DNA of 64,000 nucleotides from Oceaniglobus roseus (GCF_002869745.1 NZ_PNOS01000001.1:1-64000), one strand, 5' to 3'. Positions 1-12,127 are shown, counted from the first letter of the stretch. Program-made: numbers and translations. The notes: generated by a model not told the origin, from the sequence alone.

Positions 1-50
1 GGTCACGTCCGTCAAGTTGGTGTAATTTCGCGGATGGCCTGAGTGCATGA

Positions 51-1081
51 TCAGGCGGCTTCTGTTGTGATGCTGAGAATGGGGTCGATCTCTTCGGTGT
101 CGATCTGGGCGAAGGCCTCGACCATCATGTAGCGGCTTGCGGTCTGCCATTCGTCGTTCTGTTCGAACAGCACCGCGCCGATCAGGCGCATGATGGAAGC
201 CTCGTTCGGAAAGATGCCGACGACGTCTGCCCGGCGCTTCACCTCCTTGTTGAGGCGTTCGATCGGGTTGGTCGAATGCAGTTTCGTGCGATGCTGTCGG
301 GGAAAGGACGTGTAAGCCAGCACGTCGTGTTCGCTTGCGTCCATCAGGTCGGCGAGCTTGGGCCAGCGTGGACGCAGCTGCTCGGAGACCTTGCGCCAGG
401 TCTCGCCGGCATGGGCGCGGTCGGGCTGGTCGAAGACCTGCCGGATCGCGGCGGCGACGACGGTGTGCTGACCGCGGGAGACATGCGCGAGTGCGTGCCT
501 CATCCAGTGAACGCGACATCTTTGCCGTTCGCAAGCTCACCCTCAAAGACCCGGGCAATGGCGGCCTTGAGACCGGTATGCGAATCGCTGATGACCAACC
601 TGATACCGCCGAGGCCACGGGCCTTCAGCGAGCGCAGGAACTCGGTCCAGAAGGTCTCGGCCTCCGAAGGTCCGATCCCCAGACCGATGATCTCGCGCCG
701 CCCCTCGGTGTTGGCGGCGACGGCGATTATGGCTGCGACCGGCACGATGCGCCCGCCCTGGCGGACCTTGAGATAGGTGGCATCCAGCCAGAGATAGGGC
801 CACTCGCCGCTGAGCGGGCGGTTCAGGAACTCGCCGACGCGCTCGTCGATGGTGAGCCATGGGCCGCCATCGGTCCGAGGCCCCTGGCGAACGCAGAGCT
901 TTGAAACCGTGCTCTTCGAAATGCCCGAGAGCCCCATCGCCTGGACCAGATCATCGACACGCCGGGTCGATACCCCGCCGATCCACGCCTCCTGAATGAC
1001 CGCGACCAGCGCTTGCTCCGAGGTCTTGCGGGCCTCGAGGAAGCCGGGAAAGTAGCTGCCCTGCCGGAGCTTCGGCTGCTC
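51..1081 (-). pseudogene. IS256-family transposase, truncated and frameshifted
   Basis: The minus strand encodes the catalytic and C-terminal parts of an IS256/mutator-type DDE transposase in two frames. One frame (1081 down to about 520) holds the first two catalytic Asp regions ([12 protein letters not shown] and [14 protein letters not shown]). The other (503 down to 51) holds the C-terminal part with the NPIERLNKEVKRR region and its Glu. Reading the third frame across 540-500 restores the expected [14 protein letters not shown], so a one-base indel near 520-535 breaks the gene. The N-terminal roughly 100 residues are missing because the reading frame runs into the IS3-family element at 1081/1082. 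The left 50 bases contain GTCAAGTTGGTGTAA, which resembles IS256-family terminal repeats, so the distal end of the element is probably present. It is not expected to be active. Confidence 0.88.
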
Positions 1082-1114
1082 TGCCCCCTGAAAACTGGAC
1101 CGTTTGAGGCTGGA
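1082..1114 (+). repeat. IS3 left terminal inverted repeat
   Basis: It starts TGCCCCCTGAAAACTGGACC and ends in GGCTGGA. It pairs imperfectly with the right repeat; both share the outer TG, the C-rich start, a central GACCG and an inner GCTGGA. Confidence 0.75.
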
Positions 1115-1157
1115 GTTTCCCGCTAAGCTTTCCTGGCTGGGAGAGGAGCGGAATCGC

Positions 1158-1400
1158 ATGAAGGCATCGAAGTTCACGGAGGCGCAGAAGGCGTTCATCC
1201 TGAAGCAGGGCGAGGAAGGCACACCGGTCGCGGAGATCTGCCGCAAGGCGGGGATCAGCCAGGCGACTTACTTCAACTGGAAGAAGCGATACGGCGGGTT
1301 GCTGCCGGACGAGATGCGGCGGCTGAAGGCGCTCGAGGACGAGAACAGCCGGCTGAAGAAGATCGTCGCCGACCTGACGCTCGACCGGGAGATGTTGTGA
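1158..1400 (+). CDS. IS3-family transposase OrfA (helix-turn-helix)
   Basis: This is an 80-residue OrfA with an HTH_8/InsE-type helix-turn-helix ([20 protein letters not shown], residues about 23-42) followed by a leucine-zipper-like helix ([19 protein letters not shown]). The ATG at 1158 is chosen because family members begin MK..KFTEAQ; an upstream ATG at 1104 would add 18 residues lying in the terminal repeat region. The frame stops at 1398-1400, right after DREML. Relatives usually read about ten residues further before the shift into OrfB, so a one-base change may have shortened OrfA here. Confidence 0.85.
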   Translation: MKASKFTEAQKAFILKQGEEGTPVAEICRKAGISQATYFNWKKRYGGLLPDEMRRLKALEDENSRLKKIVADLTLDREML

Positions 1401-1449
1401 GGCACGTCATCCGGCGAAAGCTCTGAGGCCTGGCCGTCTGCGAGAGATC

Positions 1450-2337
1450 GTGACCGGGATGTGCGTCGACTGGGGCGTGTCGATCCGGAAGGCTTGTGGG
1501 GCCATCTGCTTCGAGACGTCCAGCTACCACTACAAGTCCCGGCGGACGGACCAGGCTGCCGTCGCGAGGCGGATCAGGGAGATATGCGAGACGCGGGTGC
1601 GCTATGGTTATCGCCGCGTCCATGTCCTGCTGCGACGCGAGGGATGGGTGATCAACATGAAGAAGACCCGCAGGATTTACAATGAGTTGGGCCTTCAGCT
1701 GCGGAACAAGCACCCGAAGCGCAGGGTGAAGGCGAAGCTGCGAGAGGACCGCCAGGAAGCGATCGGGCCGAACGATGTATGGGCGATGGACTTCGTGCAC
1801 GACCAGCTCGCCATGGGCAAGAAGCTCCGCATCCTGACCGTGATCGACACCCATTCCCGGCTCTGCCCGGCGGCCGATCCCCGCTTCGCCTACCGCGGCG
1901 AGGATGTCGTGCAGACGCTGGAAAGTGTCTGCGCCAGGGTCGGCTATCCGAAGACGATCAGGGTCGACAACGGCAGCGAGTTCATCTCCCGCGACCTCGA
2001 TCTCTGGGCCTATGCCAACGACGTCACGCTGGACTTCTCACGGCCCGGGAAACCGACCGACAACGGCTTCATCGAGGCATTCAACTCGAAGCTCAGGGCG
2101 GAATGCCTGAACGCCCACTGGTTCATGAGCCTTGCCGACGCCCGCGAAAAGCTGGAGGATTGGCGCAGGCACTATAACGAGGACCGACCCCACAGCGCGA
2201 TCGGATACAACGTCCCGATCGCCATGCATTATCCCGATGGCGTCACCAGCCCGTCATCGGAAAAGAGCCGGAAAAATCCAGCTTCCGGCGGTCGAAGGTT
2301 GGGGAGCAGTGCACATAAGCCGGCCGGCCATCGATGA
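1450..2337 (+). CDS. IS3-family transposase OrfB (DDE integrase core)
   Basis: This is the rve-type integrase catalytic domain. The first Asp is in WAMDFVHDQLA, the second in RVDNGSEF, and the Glu in GKPTDNGFIEAFN. A HTH_21-like N-terminal part (RIREICETRVRYGYRRVHVLL) precedes it. The first in-frame start after the last stop is the GTG at 1450, but in this family OrfB is normally made as a frameshift fusion with OrfA, and the frame is open upstream of the GTG through ALRPGRLREIV. The ORF runs 29 bases beyond the right inverted repeat, so its last residues come from flanking DNA. Confidence 0.85.
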   Translation: MTGMCVDWGVSIRKACGAICFETSSYHYKSRRTDQAAVARRIREICETRVRYGYRRVHVLLRREGWVINMKKTRRIYNELGLQLRNKHPKRRVKAKLREDRQEAIGPNDVWAMDFVHDQLAMGKKLRILTVIDTHSRLCPAADPRFAYRGEDVVQTLESVCARVGYPKTIRVDNGSEFISRDLDLWAYANDVTLDFSRPGKPTDNGFIEAFNSKLRAECLNAHWFMSLADAREKLEDWRRHYNEDRPHSAIGYNVPIAMHYPDGVTSPSSEKSRKNPASGGRRLGSSAHKPAGHR

Positions 2338-3061
2338 TGGCATCCTCGACGAGCTCCCACCCGTCAGCCCGCAGGTGACCATTGAACGCCCTGGCGAGCG
2401 CGTCCTGCTCCAAGTCGTTTTTGCGGACGATGGGATGAAGAACCTCGCAGATGAACGTCAGGAAGATATCCTGATCGGCAGCATAGAGACGGAAGCGCGG
2501 GTCACTGTAGACCCAGTCCTGTGGCCAGTCGAAGTTGTTGATGCAGTGCTGCCAGATGTCCTGCTCGGCGTTCTGGAACCGGCTGTCATGAGAAGGTAGG
2601 GAGGTCAGATCAAAGATGCGGCTGAGGAAAGCGATCTCATCCAAGGCACCGTGCCAGACAGTTTCCCTGGCACGCATTTCATCGAGGATGGCCGCGCGCG
2701 TCCGTTCGCTGATCTTCCCGTCCGGTAGGCGCCGACCCGGCGGCGGCGCACGCATCGGCGAGATCTCCGCGCTCACCCAGTATCCATTGTCCTTGCCCGT
2801 GACGATCTCGAGGTTCTTCGAGATGATCCCGGCGATCTCGTCCCGGCGGTCCTCGATCGATACGAAAACGCTGACCGGGACGCGAAGGAAGACAGTCCAG
2901 AGCTCGGTGCCACCGTTCCAGTTGTCGTAGCCAACTTCGTCGATCTCGATGTCCGCCTGGCTCACAGCACGGAGGGCATCGGGCTCGCCTTTCTGGCGAA
3001 GGAGCTCTGCCACAGTGGGCAGGCTGCCTTCGATCTCGCGTCTGATGCTCAGGTATCTCAT
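2243..3061 (-). pseudogene. AbiJ_NTD3-like protein, 3' end replaced by IS3
   Basis: This 272-codon ORF has two parts of native sequence. Residues about 1-105 form an alpha/beta region of unknown function (contains VSVFVSIEDRRDEIAGIIS). Residues about 125-250 resemble the AbiJ N-terminal domain 3 family: a WHG..DEIAFLSRIFDL start, DIWQHCINNFDW, FICEVLHPIVR and LRADGWELVEDA. AbiJ-type domains occur in abortive-infection and related defence proteins, usually upstream of an effector domain. Here the frame enters the IS3 right end at 2308, so the last 21 residues are encoded by the insertion sequence and any downstream domain has been lost. It could alternatively be an almost complete single-domain protein with a changed tail. 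Domain assignment is from pattern recognition only. Confidence 0.6.
2277..2308 (-). repeat. IS3 right terminal inverted repeat
   Basis: Read on the minus strand it starts TGCTCCCCAACCTTCGACCG and ends in AAGCTGGA, matching the left repeat at the outer TG, the GACCG core and the inner GCTGGA. Confidence 0.7.
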
Positions 3062-3148
3062 AGGTTTCAGCCCTGCCCGCGCAGACCTTTAAGCAAATCG
3101 CGCAAACTTATGGGGATCGCGCACGATTACGCGCGCGCCTACATACCT

Positions 3149-6361
<3,213 letters not shown>

Positions 6362-6372
6362 TCAATCCGGTG

Positions 6373-7479
6373 TCAGCCGTGCCGCGTCACCACGGATTCG
6401 CCGCCCCGCTCGGTGACCTCCAGCCGCTCGGCCCGGTCGCGCAGGTCGGTGAACAGGTCGGCCCCGGTGCCGGTCATCCAGGTCTGCGCCTTCAGCGCGC
6501 ACAGCTCGTCGAACAGCGCCGCCCGCCGCCCCTCGTCGAGGTGCGCGGCGACCTCGTCCAGCAGCAGCACCGGCGCGGCGCCCGTGTCCTCGGCCAGCGC
6601 GCGCGCGTTGGCGAGGATCAGCGAGATCAGCAGCGCCTTCTGCTCGCCGGTCGAACACTGGGCCGCGGGCACCCCCTTGGCGGTAAAGACGGCGCCAAGG
6701 TCGGCGCGGTGCGGCCCACTCAGCGTGCGCCCCGCCGCCATGTCGCGCGCCCGCCCGCGTGCCAGCCGGTCAGCCAGGTCCTCGGACCTGTCCGCCGGGT
6801 CGTCCTCGGGCGAGAGGGCCGAAAGCGCGCTGATTGGGAAATCCGTCGGTGCCGCCTCCTGCGCCGCCATCACCCGCTGAAGCGCCGCCTGCCGCGCCGC
6901 GACGATCCGCGCGCCGCTGTCGGCCATCTGCGCCTCCAGAGCGCCATACCATGCTGGATCGCGCACCATGTCCTTCAGAAGCCGGTTCCGCTCGCGCATC
7001 GCCTTCTCGTAGGCCAGCACCGCCTCGCCATGGTCCGGATCGAAGCTCATGGTCATGCGGTCCCAGAACCGCCGCCGCCCGTCCGCGCCCTCGATCCAGA
7101 GCCGGTCCATGGAGGGCACCAGCCACAGCATCCGCACCACCCGCCCCAGCGCCACCTGCGGCATCGCCTTGCCGTCGATCCGCGTCTCGCGCGGACGGCC
7201 CGCCTCGGCCCGGGTGTCGATCTCGTGCAGCCCGCCCGGCCCCGTCACCGTGGCACCGATCCGCCAGCCCAGCGCCTCGGGCCGCCGCGACAGCTCGTCA
7301 GCCGAAGCGCGCCGCAGCCCGCGGCCCGGCGACAGGAGCGACACCGCCTCGATCAGGTTGGTCTTGCCCGCCCCGTTCGGCCCGTAGACGGCCACGGGTC
7401 GGCCGCCCAGCTCCAGCGACAGCCGCCGGTGCGAGCGGAAGTGCGACAGCTGCAACTGCGTCACCGCCAGGGTGGCCAT
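6373..7479 (-). CDS. recF: DNA replication and repair protein RecF
   Basis: RecF is a 368-residue SMC-like ATPase that binds single-strand/double-strand junctions and helps RecOR load RecA at gaps. The Walker A motif is GPNGAGKTNLIEAV (about residue 34), the ABC-type signature STGEQKALLISLILANA and Walker B PVLLLDEVAAHLDEGRR lie near residues 280-320. It is downstream of dnaN on the same strand with a 56-bp gap, the classic dnaA-dnaN-recF order. Confidence 0.95.
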   Translation of the reverse strand: MATLAVTQLQLSHFRSHRRLSLELGGRPVAVYGPNGAGKTNLIEAVSLLSPGRGLRRASADELSRRPEALGWRIGATVTGPGGLHEIDTRAEAGRPRETRIDGKAMPQVALGRVVRMLWLVPSMDRLWIEGADGRRRFWDRMTMSFDPDHGEAVLAYEKAMRERNRLLKDMVRDPAWYGALEAQMADSGARIVAARQAALQRVMAAQEAAPTDFPISALSALSPEDDPADRSEDLADRLARGRARDMAAGRTLSGPHRADLGAVFTAKGVPAAQCSTGEQKALLISLILANARALAEDTGAAPVLLLDEVAAHLDEGRRAALFDELCALKAQTWMTGTGADLFTDLRDRAERLEVTERGGESVVTRHG

Positions 7480-7535
7480 TCACGCCCCTGGTTTCTTCTT
7501 TGCAGAAATACTCCCCGCGGAGCGTCCGCGGCCGG

Positions 7536-8654
7536 TCACACGCGCATCGGCATGACGACGTAGACGGCCGAGGGGTCGTTCCCCTCCTGCATCAGCGTCG
7601 GGTCGCCGGACGAGTTGAACATGAACACCGCGTTCTCGCGGTCCACCTGGTTGGCGATCTCCAGCAGGTAGCGGGCGTTGAAGCCGATCTCGAGCTTCTC
7701 GTCGTGATAGGCGACGACCAGCTCCTCTTCCGCGTTGCCGCTGTCCGGTGCGTTCACCGACAGCACCAGCCTGTCGTCGTCGAGCTGCATCTTCACGGCG
7801 CGCGAGCGTTCCGAGCTGACGGTCGCCACCCGGTCGACCGCCTTGGCGAAGTCGCCCGCGTCGACCTCCATCCGGCGCGTGTTGCCCTTGGGGATTACGC
7901 GGGAATAGTCGGGGAAGGTGCCGTCGATGACCTTCGAGGTCAGGGTGATCGTCGGCGTGGCGAAACGCACCTTGGTCTCGGACACCGACACGGCGATCTG
8001 CGCCTCGTCGTCGTCCAGCAGCTTGCGCAACTCGCCCACGGTCTTGCGCGGCACGATCACGCCCGGCATGCCTTCGGCGTTCACCGGCAGCGGCGCGTCG
8101 ATCCGGGCCAGGCGGTGGCCGTCGGTCGCCACGCAGCGCAGGGTCATTTCGCCCCCCTCCTCGGCGACGTGCATGTAGACGCCGTTGAGGTAATACCGCG
8201 TCTCCTCGGTCGAGATCGCGAATTTCGACTTGTCGAACAGTCGCCGCAGCACCGGCGCGGGGCAGGAGAAGTTCGAGGTGTATTCCGACGAGGCCATGAC
8301 CGGGAAATCCTCGCGCGGCAGCGTGGCGAGCGAGAAGTTGGACCGCCCCGCCTCGACCACCAGCCGCCCCGAGGCGCCGTCGTCGGACAGCGACACCAGC
8401 GCGCCGTCGGGCAGCTTGCGCACGATCTCGTGCAGGGTCACGGCACTGACGGTGGTGGCCCCGGCGCGTTCGACCTTGCAGGGGGCCTTGTCGACCACCT
8501 CGATGTCCAGGTCGGTGGCGCGGAAGCTGACGGTATCGCCCTCGGCCTCCATCAGCACGTTGGCGAGGATCGGGATGGTGTTGCGGCGCTCGACCACCGA
8601 CTGGGCCTGCGCCACCGCCTTGAGCAGCACACCGCGTTCGATGCTGAGCTTCAT
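7536..8654 (-). CDS. dnaN: DNA polymerase III beta sliding clamp
   Basis: The beta clamp (372 aa, the normal length) forms a ring around DNA that tethers polymerase III and binds many repair factors. The start MKLSIERGVLLKAVAQAQSV, the middle FPDYSRVIPKGN segment and the C-terminal YVVMPMRV end are characteristic. The ATG at 8654 is chosen because the 19 residues upstream in the open frame are not family-like and MKLSIER is the standard start. It follows dnaA after 135 bp on the same strand. Confidence 0.97.
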   Translation of the reverse strand: MKLSIERGVLLKAVAQAQSVVERRNTIPILANVLMEAEGDTVSFRATDLDIEVVDKAPCKVERAGATTVSAVTLHEIVRKLPDGALVSLSDDGASGRLVVEAGRSNFSLATLPREDFPVMASSEYTSNFSCPAPVLRRLFDKSKFAISTEETRYYLNGVYMHVAEEGGEMTLRCVATDGHRLARIDAPLPVNAEGMPGVIVPRKTVGELRKLLDDDEAQIAVSVSETKVRFATPTITLTSKVIDGTFPDYSRVIPKGNTRRMEVDAGDFAKAVDRVATVSSERSRAVKMQLDDDRLVLSVNAPDSGNAEEELVVAYHDEKLEIGFNARYLLEIANQVDRENAVFMFNSSGDPTLMQEGNDPSAVYVVMPMRV

Positions 8655-8789
8655 GTCACACTCCATCAGGGGCCGGGGCGGAAAACCTATCCGCTTTCCG
8701 ACAGGGCGCAAGAATTTTGTGGGACTGTCCGGATGTTTCGCAGGCCCGTCAAGGGCCTGCGCCGGTTCGTTTCCGGGTGTGGCCCGTTC

Positions 8790-10184
8790 TCACTGCTCGT
8801 CGAAGGACCGGCGCAGCAGTTCCAGATCCTCGGCGATCTGCGGGTCGCTGTCCTTCAGCGCCTCGATCCGCTTGATCCCGTGCATGATCGTGGTGTGGTC
8901 GCGCCCACCGAAGCGGCGCCCGATCTCGGGGAGGGAGCGCTGCGTCAGCTGCTTGCAGAGGTACATCGCCACCTGCCGCGGCCGCGCGAAGGTGCGCAGG
9001 CGCTTCGGGCCGACGAGGTCGGACAGGCGGATGTTGTAGTGGTCCGACACCTTGCGCTGGATCTCTTCCACCGTGGTCTTGCGGTCGCTCTGGCGCAGGA
9101 TGTCGGTCAGGCATTCCTGCGTCAGCGCCAGGTCGATCTCGCGGCCGACCAGGCTGGCGAAGGCGAAGAGCCGGGTCAGCGCCCCCTCCAGCACCCGCAC
9201 GTTGGTGGTGATGCGGTGGGCCAGGAACTCGAGCACGCCGCTGACCAGGACCACGCCCGAGAACTGCGCGTGGTACTGTTCGACCTTCTGCTGCAGGATC
9301 CCGAGCCGCAGCTCGTAGCTGGTCGGGTGCAGGTCGACGACGAGGCCGGACTGGAGGCGGCTGACGATGCGCCGCTCCAGCCCCTCGATCTCGCCCGGGG
9401 CACGGTCGGCCGAGATGATGATCTGCTTCCGCTGGTCCACCAGCGCGTTGAAGGTGTGGAAGAACTCCTCCTGGGTGCTGTCCTTGCCGGCGATGAACTG
9501 CACGTCGTCCACCATCAGCACGTCGACCGAGCGGAAGATCTGCTTGAAGTCCATCATCTGCCGGTCCCGGAGCGCCTGGATGAAGCGGTACATGAACTGC
9601 TCGGCCGAGAGATACAGGACGCGCACGTTCGGATCGCGGCGCTGGAGCTCCCAGGCGATGGCCTGCATCAGGTGCGTCTTGCCCAGGCCGACGCCCCCGT
9701 AGAGGAACAGCGGGTTGAAGGTGACCGGGCCGCCTTCGGCCACCCGGCGCGCGGCGGCATGGGCCAGCTCGTTCGGCTTGCCGACGACGAAGGTGTCGAA
9801 GGTGAACCGGCTGTCGAGCGCGGCGCCGCCCAGATCGGGCTCGACCCGCTCGGCGCGTTCCGCCCGGTCGGGAAGCGGCACGACCGTCGCACCGGACGGG
9901 CCGTCCGTCGGACGGGGCCGGGCGGCGGGGCGTTCTCCGGGCTTGCCGGTCACGCGGAACTCCAGCCGCTCCGCCTGGATGCCCGAGACGCCGATCTGGC
10001 GCAGGATCTGTTCGCCGAAGTTGCGGTCGACCCATGTGCCCAGGAAGGCGGAAGGCACGTTGAAACGGACGACCTTGTCGTCCAGCGCGTCGAACTCAAG
10101 CGGTTCGATCCAGTTGACGTAGTTGTTCTGTCCGACCGACTTGCGAAGTTCTTGCCGGATGATCCCCCAGGATTCGTTCGTCAT
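8790..10184 (-). CDS. dnaA: Chromosomal replication initiator DnaA
   Basis: DnaA (464 aa) is the AAA+ initiator that binds origin boxes and opens the duplex. Domain I covers about residues 1-75 (WGIIRQELRKSVG, NYVNWIEPL). A charged proline-rich linker follows. The AAA+ module has Walker A GGVGLGKTHLMQAI and Walker B VLMVDDVQFIAGK, and the C-terminal DNA-binding domain carries the signature GGRDHTTIMHGIKRI. It is the first gene of the dnaA-dnaN-recF group and is preceded by a 669-bp intergenic region rich in GANTC sites, which suggests cell-cycle (CcrM-linked) control as known in Caulobacter; that extension to this organism is inference. Confidence 0.97.
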   Translation of the reverse strand: MTNESWGIIRQELRKSVGQNNYVNWIEPLEFDALDDKVVRFNVPSAFLGTWVDRNFGEQILRQIGVSGIQAERLEFRVTGKPGERPAARPRPTDGPSGATVVPLPDRAERAERVEPDLGGAALDSRFTFDTFVVGKPNELAHAAARRVAEGGPVTFNPLFLYGGVGLGKTHLMQAIAWELQRRDPNVRVLYLSAEQFMYRFIQALRDRQMMDFKQIFRSVDVLMVDDVQFIAGKDSTQEEFFHTFNALVDQRKQIIISADRAPGEIEGLERRIVSRLQSGLVVDLHPTSYELRLGILQQKVEQYHAQFSGVVLVSGVLEFLAHRITTNVRVLEGALTRLFAFASLVGREIDLALTQECLTDILRQSDRKTTVEEIQRKVSDHYNIRLSDLVGPKRLRTFARPRQVAMYLCKQLTQRSLPEIGRRFGGRDHTTIMHGIKRIEALKDSDPQIAEDLELLRRSFDEQ

Positions 10185-10561
10185 TTTTCGCCTTACTCAA
10201 TTAAGCGCCTGTCCCTAAGCCAGTAACCGCCTGGCTCGCTTGCCCGGCCCCCGGAGCAGGCAGTGTGCCCCGGACGCTGACGCTTCAATCGCTTGGCTGC
10301 CTCCACGCACGCCCGGAGCGGAACGCCACAAGGACGACCGAACCCGACGCGCTTCCCGTGGAAGCACGGCTTTGTTCCTGACCCGGCCCCCGGATCGCAG
10401 CAGAGGCTGCACCCACAGGCCGGACCCCGCAATCCTGCGGTTATTTTACCTTGGACATGCCCGGCTTACGCGTCCGGGTCAGACCGACCAGCATGTGATC
10501 GGCTCGAATTTCCGAGCAGCCTGATCTTCCCCAAGATCTTGGCAGTGGCGGCTGTCGGTCA

Positions 10562-10819
10562 GATTCGGTGCGTTCGGATCGCCGCGGATTTCCCGCAACC
10601 GACCCTGCCCACCGGACCTGGATTCAATCATGTCCCCCCAAGCGACGTGAATCGCATCGTCAACGTAGCAAGGGGTTTCGCGGCTGCGCAACTGAACTAT
10701 CGCCTTGACTCAACCATTGCCGAGTCGAATCTGGCGGCCGTGTCGCGGCGGCCATTTTGCGCGCATTTCCGCGCATCGGGCAGCAAAAAAGCGCGCCCGG
10801 AAAGGGCACGCTCAGAATC
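10562..10819. promoter_or_regulatory. Cluster of seven GANTC (CcrM-type) sites
   Basis: GANTC occurs at 10562 (GATTC), 10621 (GATTC), 10649 (GAATC), 10707 (GACTC), 10722 (GAGTC), 10727 (GAATC) and 10815 (GAATC). About one would be expected by chance in 258 bp. GANTC is the target of the alphaproteobacterial cell-cycle methyltransferase CcrM, and methylation of such sites affects dnaA transcription in Caulobacter. A regulatory role here is inferred from position and density. Confidence 0.5.
10785..10812 (-). terminator. Rho-independent terminator of rpsT
   Basis: On the minus strand, AGCGTGCCC-TTTCC-GGGCGCGCT forms a 9-bp stem (one G-T pair) followed by TTTTT, about 40 bases after the rpsT stop. 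Confidence 0.8.
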
Positions 10820-10853
10820 CGTTTGGCATGTGGTCCGGCCGTGGCCGACCGGC

Positions 10854-11117
10854 TCAGCCCAGCGCTTTGACGCGGCTCGACAGGCGCGACATCTTCCGGG
10901 CGACGGTGTTCTTGTGCAGCACGCCCTTGGTGACGCCGCGCATCAGCTCGGGCTGGGCAGTCTGGAGCGCGGCCTTCGCGGCGGCGGAATCGCCCGAGGC
11001 GATCGCCTCTTCGACCTTGCGCAGGAAGGTGCGGATGCGCGACCGGCGCGCCTTGTTCACGGCGAAGCGGCGTTCGTTCTGGCGGGCGCGTTTCTTGGAC
11101 TGGGGCGTGTTAGCCAT
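10854..11117 (-). CDS. rpsT: 30S ribosomal protein S20
   Basis: S20 (87 aa) binds 16S rRNA in the body of the small subunit. The protein starts [17 protein letters not shown] and is very basic and helical, with the typical [15 protein letters not shown] and [13 protein letters not shown] segments. It is followed by a strong terminator and then the dnaA upstream region, an arrangement shared with many alphaproteobacteria. Confidence 0.96.
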   Translation of the reverse strand: MANTPQSKKRARQNERRFAVNKARRSRIRTFLRKVEEAIASGDSAAAKAALQTAQPELMRGVTKGVLHKNTVARKMSRLSSRVKALG

Positions 11118-11285
11118 CGGATCTCTCTCTCGTCGGTATTCTCAAAAACAGCGGTAACGCGCGGAGAGCTCCGACCCCGGGTTCATTACCGGGCGATTCC
11201 GGCCAGGGCGGGCCTCACACGCATTTCGACGCGCCCTATAGCGCGGGCCGCCGGCGATGTATAGCGGGAATCGCCGGTTCCCGTC

Positions 11286-12062
11286 TCAGCGGTCGCGGAA
11301 CTGCGGCTGGCGCTTCTCCAGGAAGGCGGCCATCCCCTCCTTCTGGTCCTCGGTGGCGAACATCGCGTTGAACAGGCGGCGTTCGTGCAGGATGCCCTCG
11401 CGCAGCGTGGTCTCGTAGCTGCGGTTGACGGCCTCCTTCGCGGCCATCACCGCCAGCAGCGACTTCTCGGCGATCTTCTCGGCGCTCGCCATCGCCTCGT
11501 CCATCAGCTTCTTCGCGGGCACGACACGGCTGACGAGGCCCGAGCGCTCGGCCTCCTCGGCGTCCATGAAGCGGCCGGTCAGGTGCATCTCCATCGCCTT
11601 CGACTTGCCGACGAGCCGGGTCAGGCGCTGGGTGCCGCCGATTCCGGCGATCACGCCGAGGTTGATCTCGGGCTGGCCGAACTTCGCGGTATCGGCCGCG
11701 ATGATGAAGTCGCAGAGCATCGCCAGCTCGCATCCCCCGCCCAGCGCATAGCCCGCGACCGCGGCGATGATGGGCTTGCGGCACTCCTCGATCGCCCGGG
11801 TCTGGGCGACGAACATCTCGCCCGCGTAGACGTCGGTGAAGCTCTTCTCGGACATCTCCTTGATGTCCGCCCCCGCCGCAAAGGCCTTTTCCGAGCCGGT
11901 CAGCACAAGGCAACGCACCTTGTCGTTCGCATCCGCCTCGCGCACCGCGTCGGCGAGTTCTTCCAGCAGGGCGGAGTTGAGGGCGTTCAGGGCATCCGGG
12001 CGGTTCAGCCTGATCAGGGCGATGTGGTCAGCAATCTCGACGACGATCGTCTTGTAGGCCAT
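11286..12062 (-). CDS. Enoyl-CoA hydratase (crotonase family)
   Basis: This 258-residue crotonase-fold enzyme hydrates 2-enoyl-CoA in beta-oxidation-like pathways. The oxyanion-hole segments are [13 protein letters not shown] (about residues 60-72) and [16 protein letters not shown] (about 103-118). The two catalytic glutamates of the mitochondrial-type hydratase are at the expected places (GGGCE and [20 protein letters not shown]). It lies just downstream of mutM on the same strand (65-bp gap), with no sign of a dedicated fatty-acid operon. Confidence 0.93.
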   Translation of the reverse strand: MAYKTIVVEIADHIALIRLNRPDALNALNSALLEELADAVREADANDKVRCLVLTGSEKAFAAGADIKEMSEKSFTDVYAGEMFVAQTRAIEECRKPIIAAVAGYALGGGCELAMLCDFIIAADTAKFGQPEINLGVIAGIGGTQRLTRLVGKSKAMEMHLTGRFMDAEEAERSGLVSRVVPAKKLMDEAMASAEKIAEKSLLAVMAAKEAVNRSYETTLREGILHERRLFNAMFATEDQKEGMAAFLEKRQPQFRDR

Positions 12063-12127
12063 GGGCTGTCGGCTTTCGCTGTGGGCACTGGACCCGAAGC
12101 CTTATCAGGGATCGCGGGTGTTTCAAG

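Larger units (their letters stand above)
1082..2308 (+). mobile_element. IS3-family insertion sequence
   Basis: The element is bounded by imperfect inverted repeats of about 32 bp that start with TG and end with CA, and it encodes the two overlapping-type reading frames of the IS3 family. The left flank is an IS256-family transposase and the right flank is an unrelated gene. The three bases outside the two ends (ctc on the left, gtg on the right) do not match, so there is no visible target-site duplication. This suggests the flanks were rearranged after insertion, for example by recombination between copies, rather than by a simple insertion at this place. Confidence 0.85.
10185..10853. other. 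dnaA-rpsT intergenic region, candidate regulatory/origin DNA
   Basis: This 669-bp stretch has no credible gene. It must contain the dnaA promoter and, at its right end, the rpsT terminator. It holds a perfect 12-bp palindrome CCAAGATCTTGG at 10531-10542, a small hairpin GCTCG-AATTTC-CGAGC at 10502-10517, and seven GANTC sites between 10562 and 10819. No good match to the DnaA box consensus TTATCCACA was seen on either strand, so an origin here is possible but not supported by boxes. Confidence 0.5.

Noticed and set aside
6834-10226. Very long plus-strand open frame opposite recF, dnaN and dnaA
   Set aside because: It runs across three conserved minus-strand genes and its composition is that of a GC-rich antisense frame.
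10441-10449. TTATTTTAC as a DnaA box
   Set aside because: It matches TTATCCACA at too few positions, and no second box is near, so an origin is not claimed on this basis.
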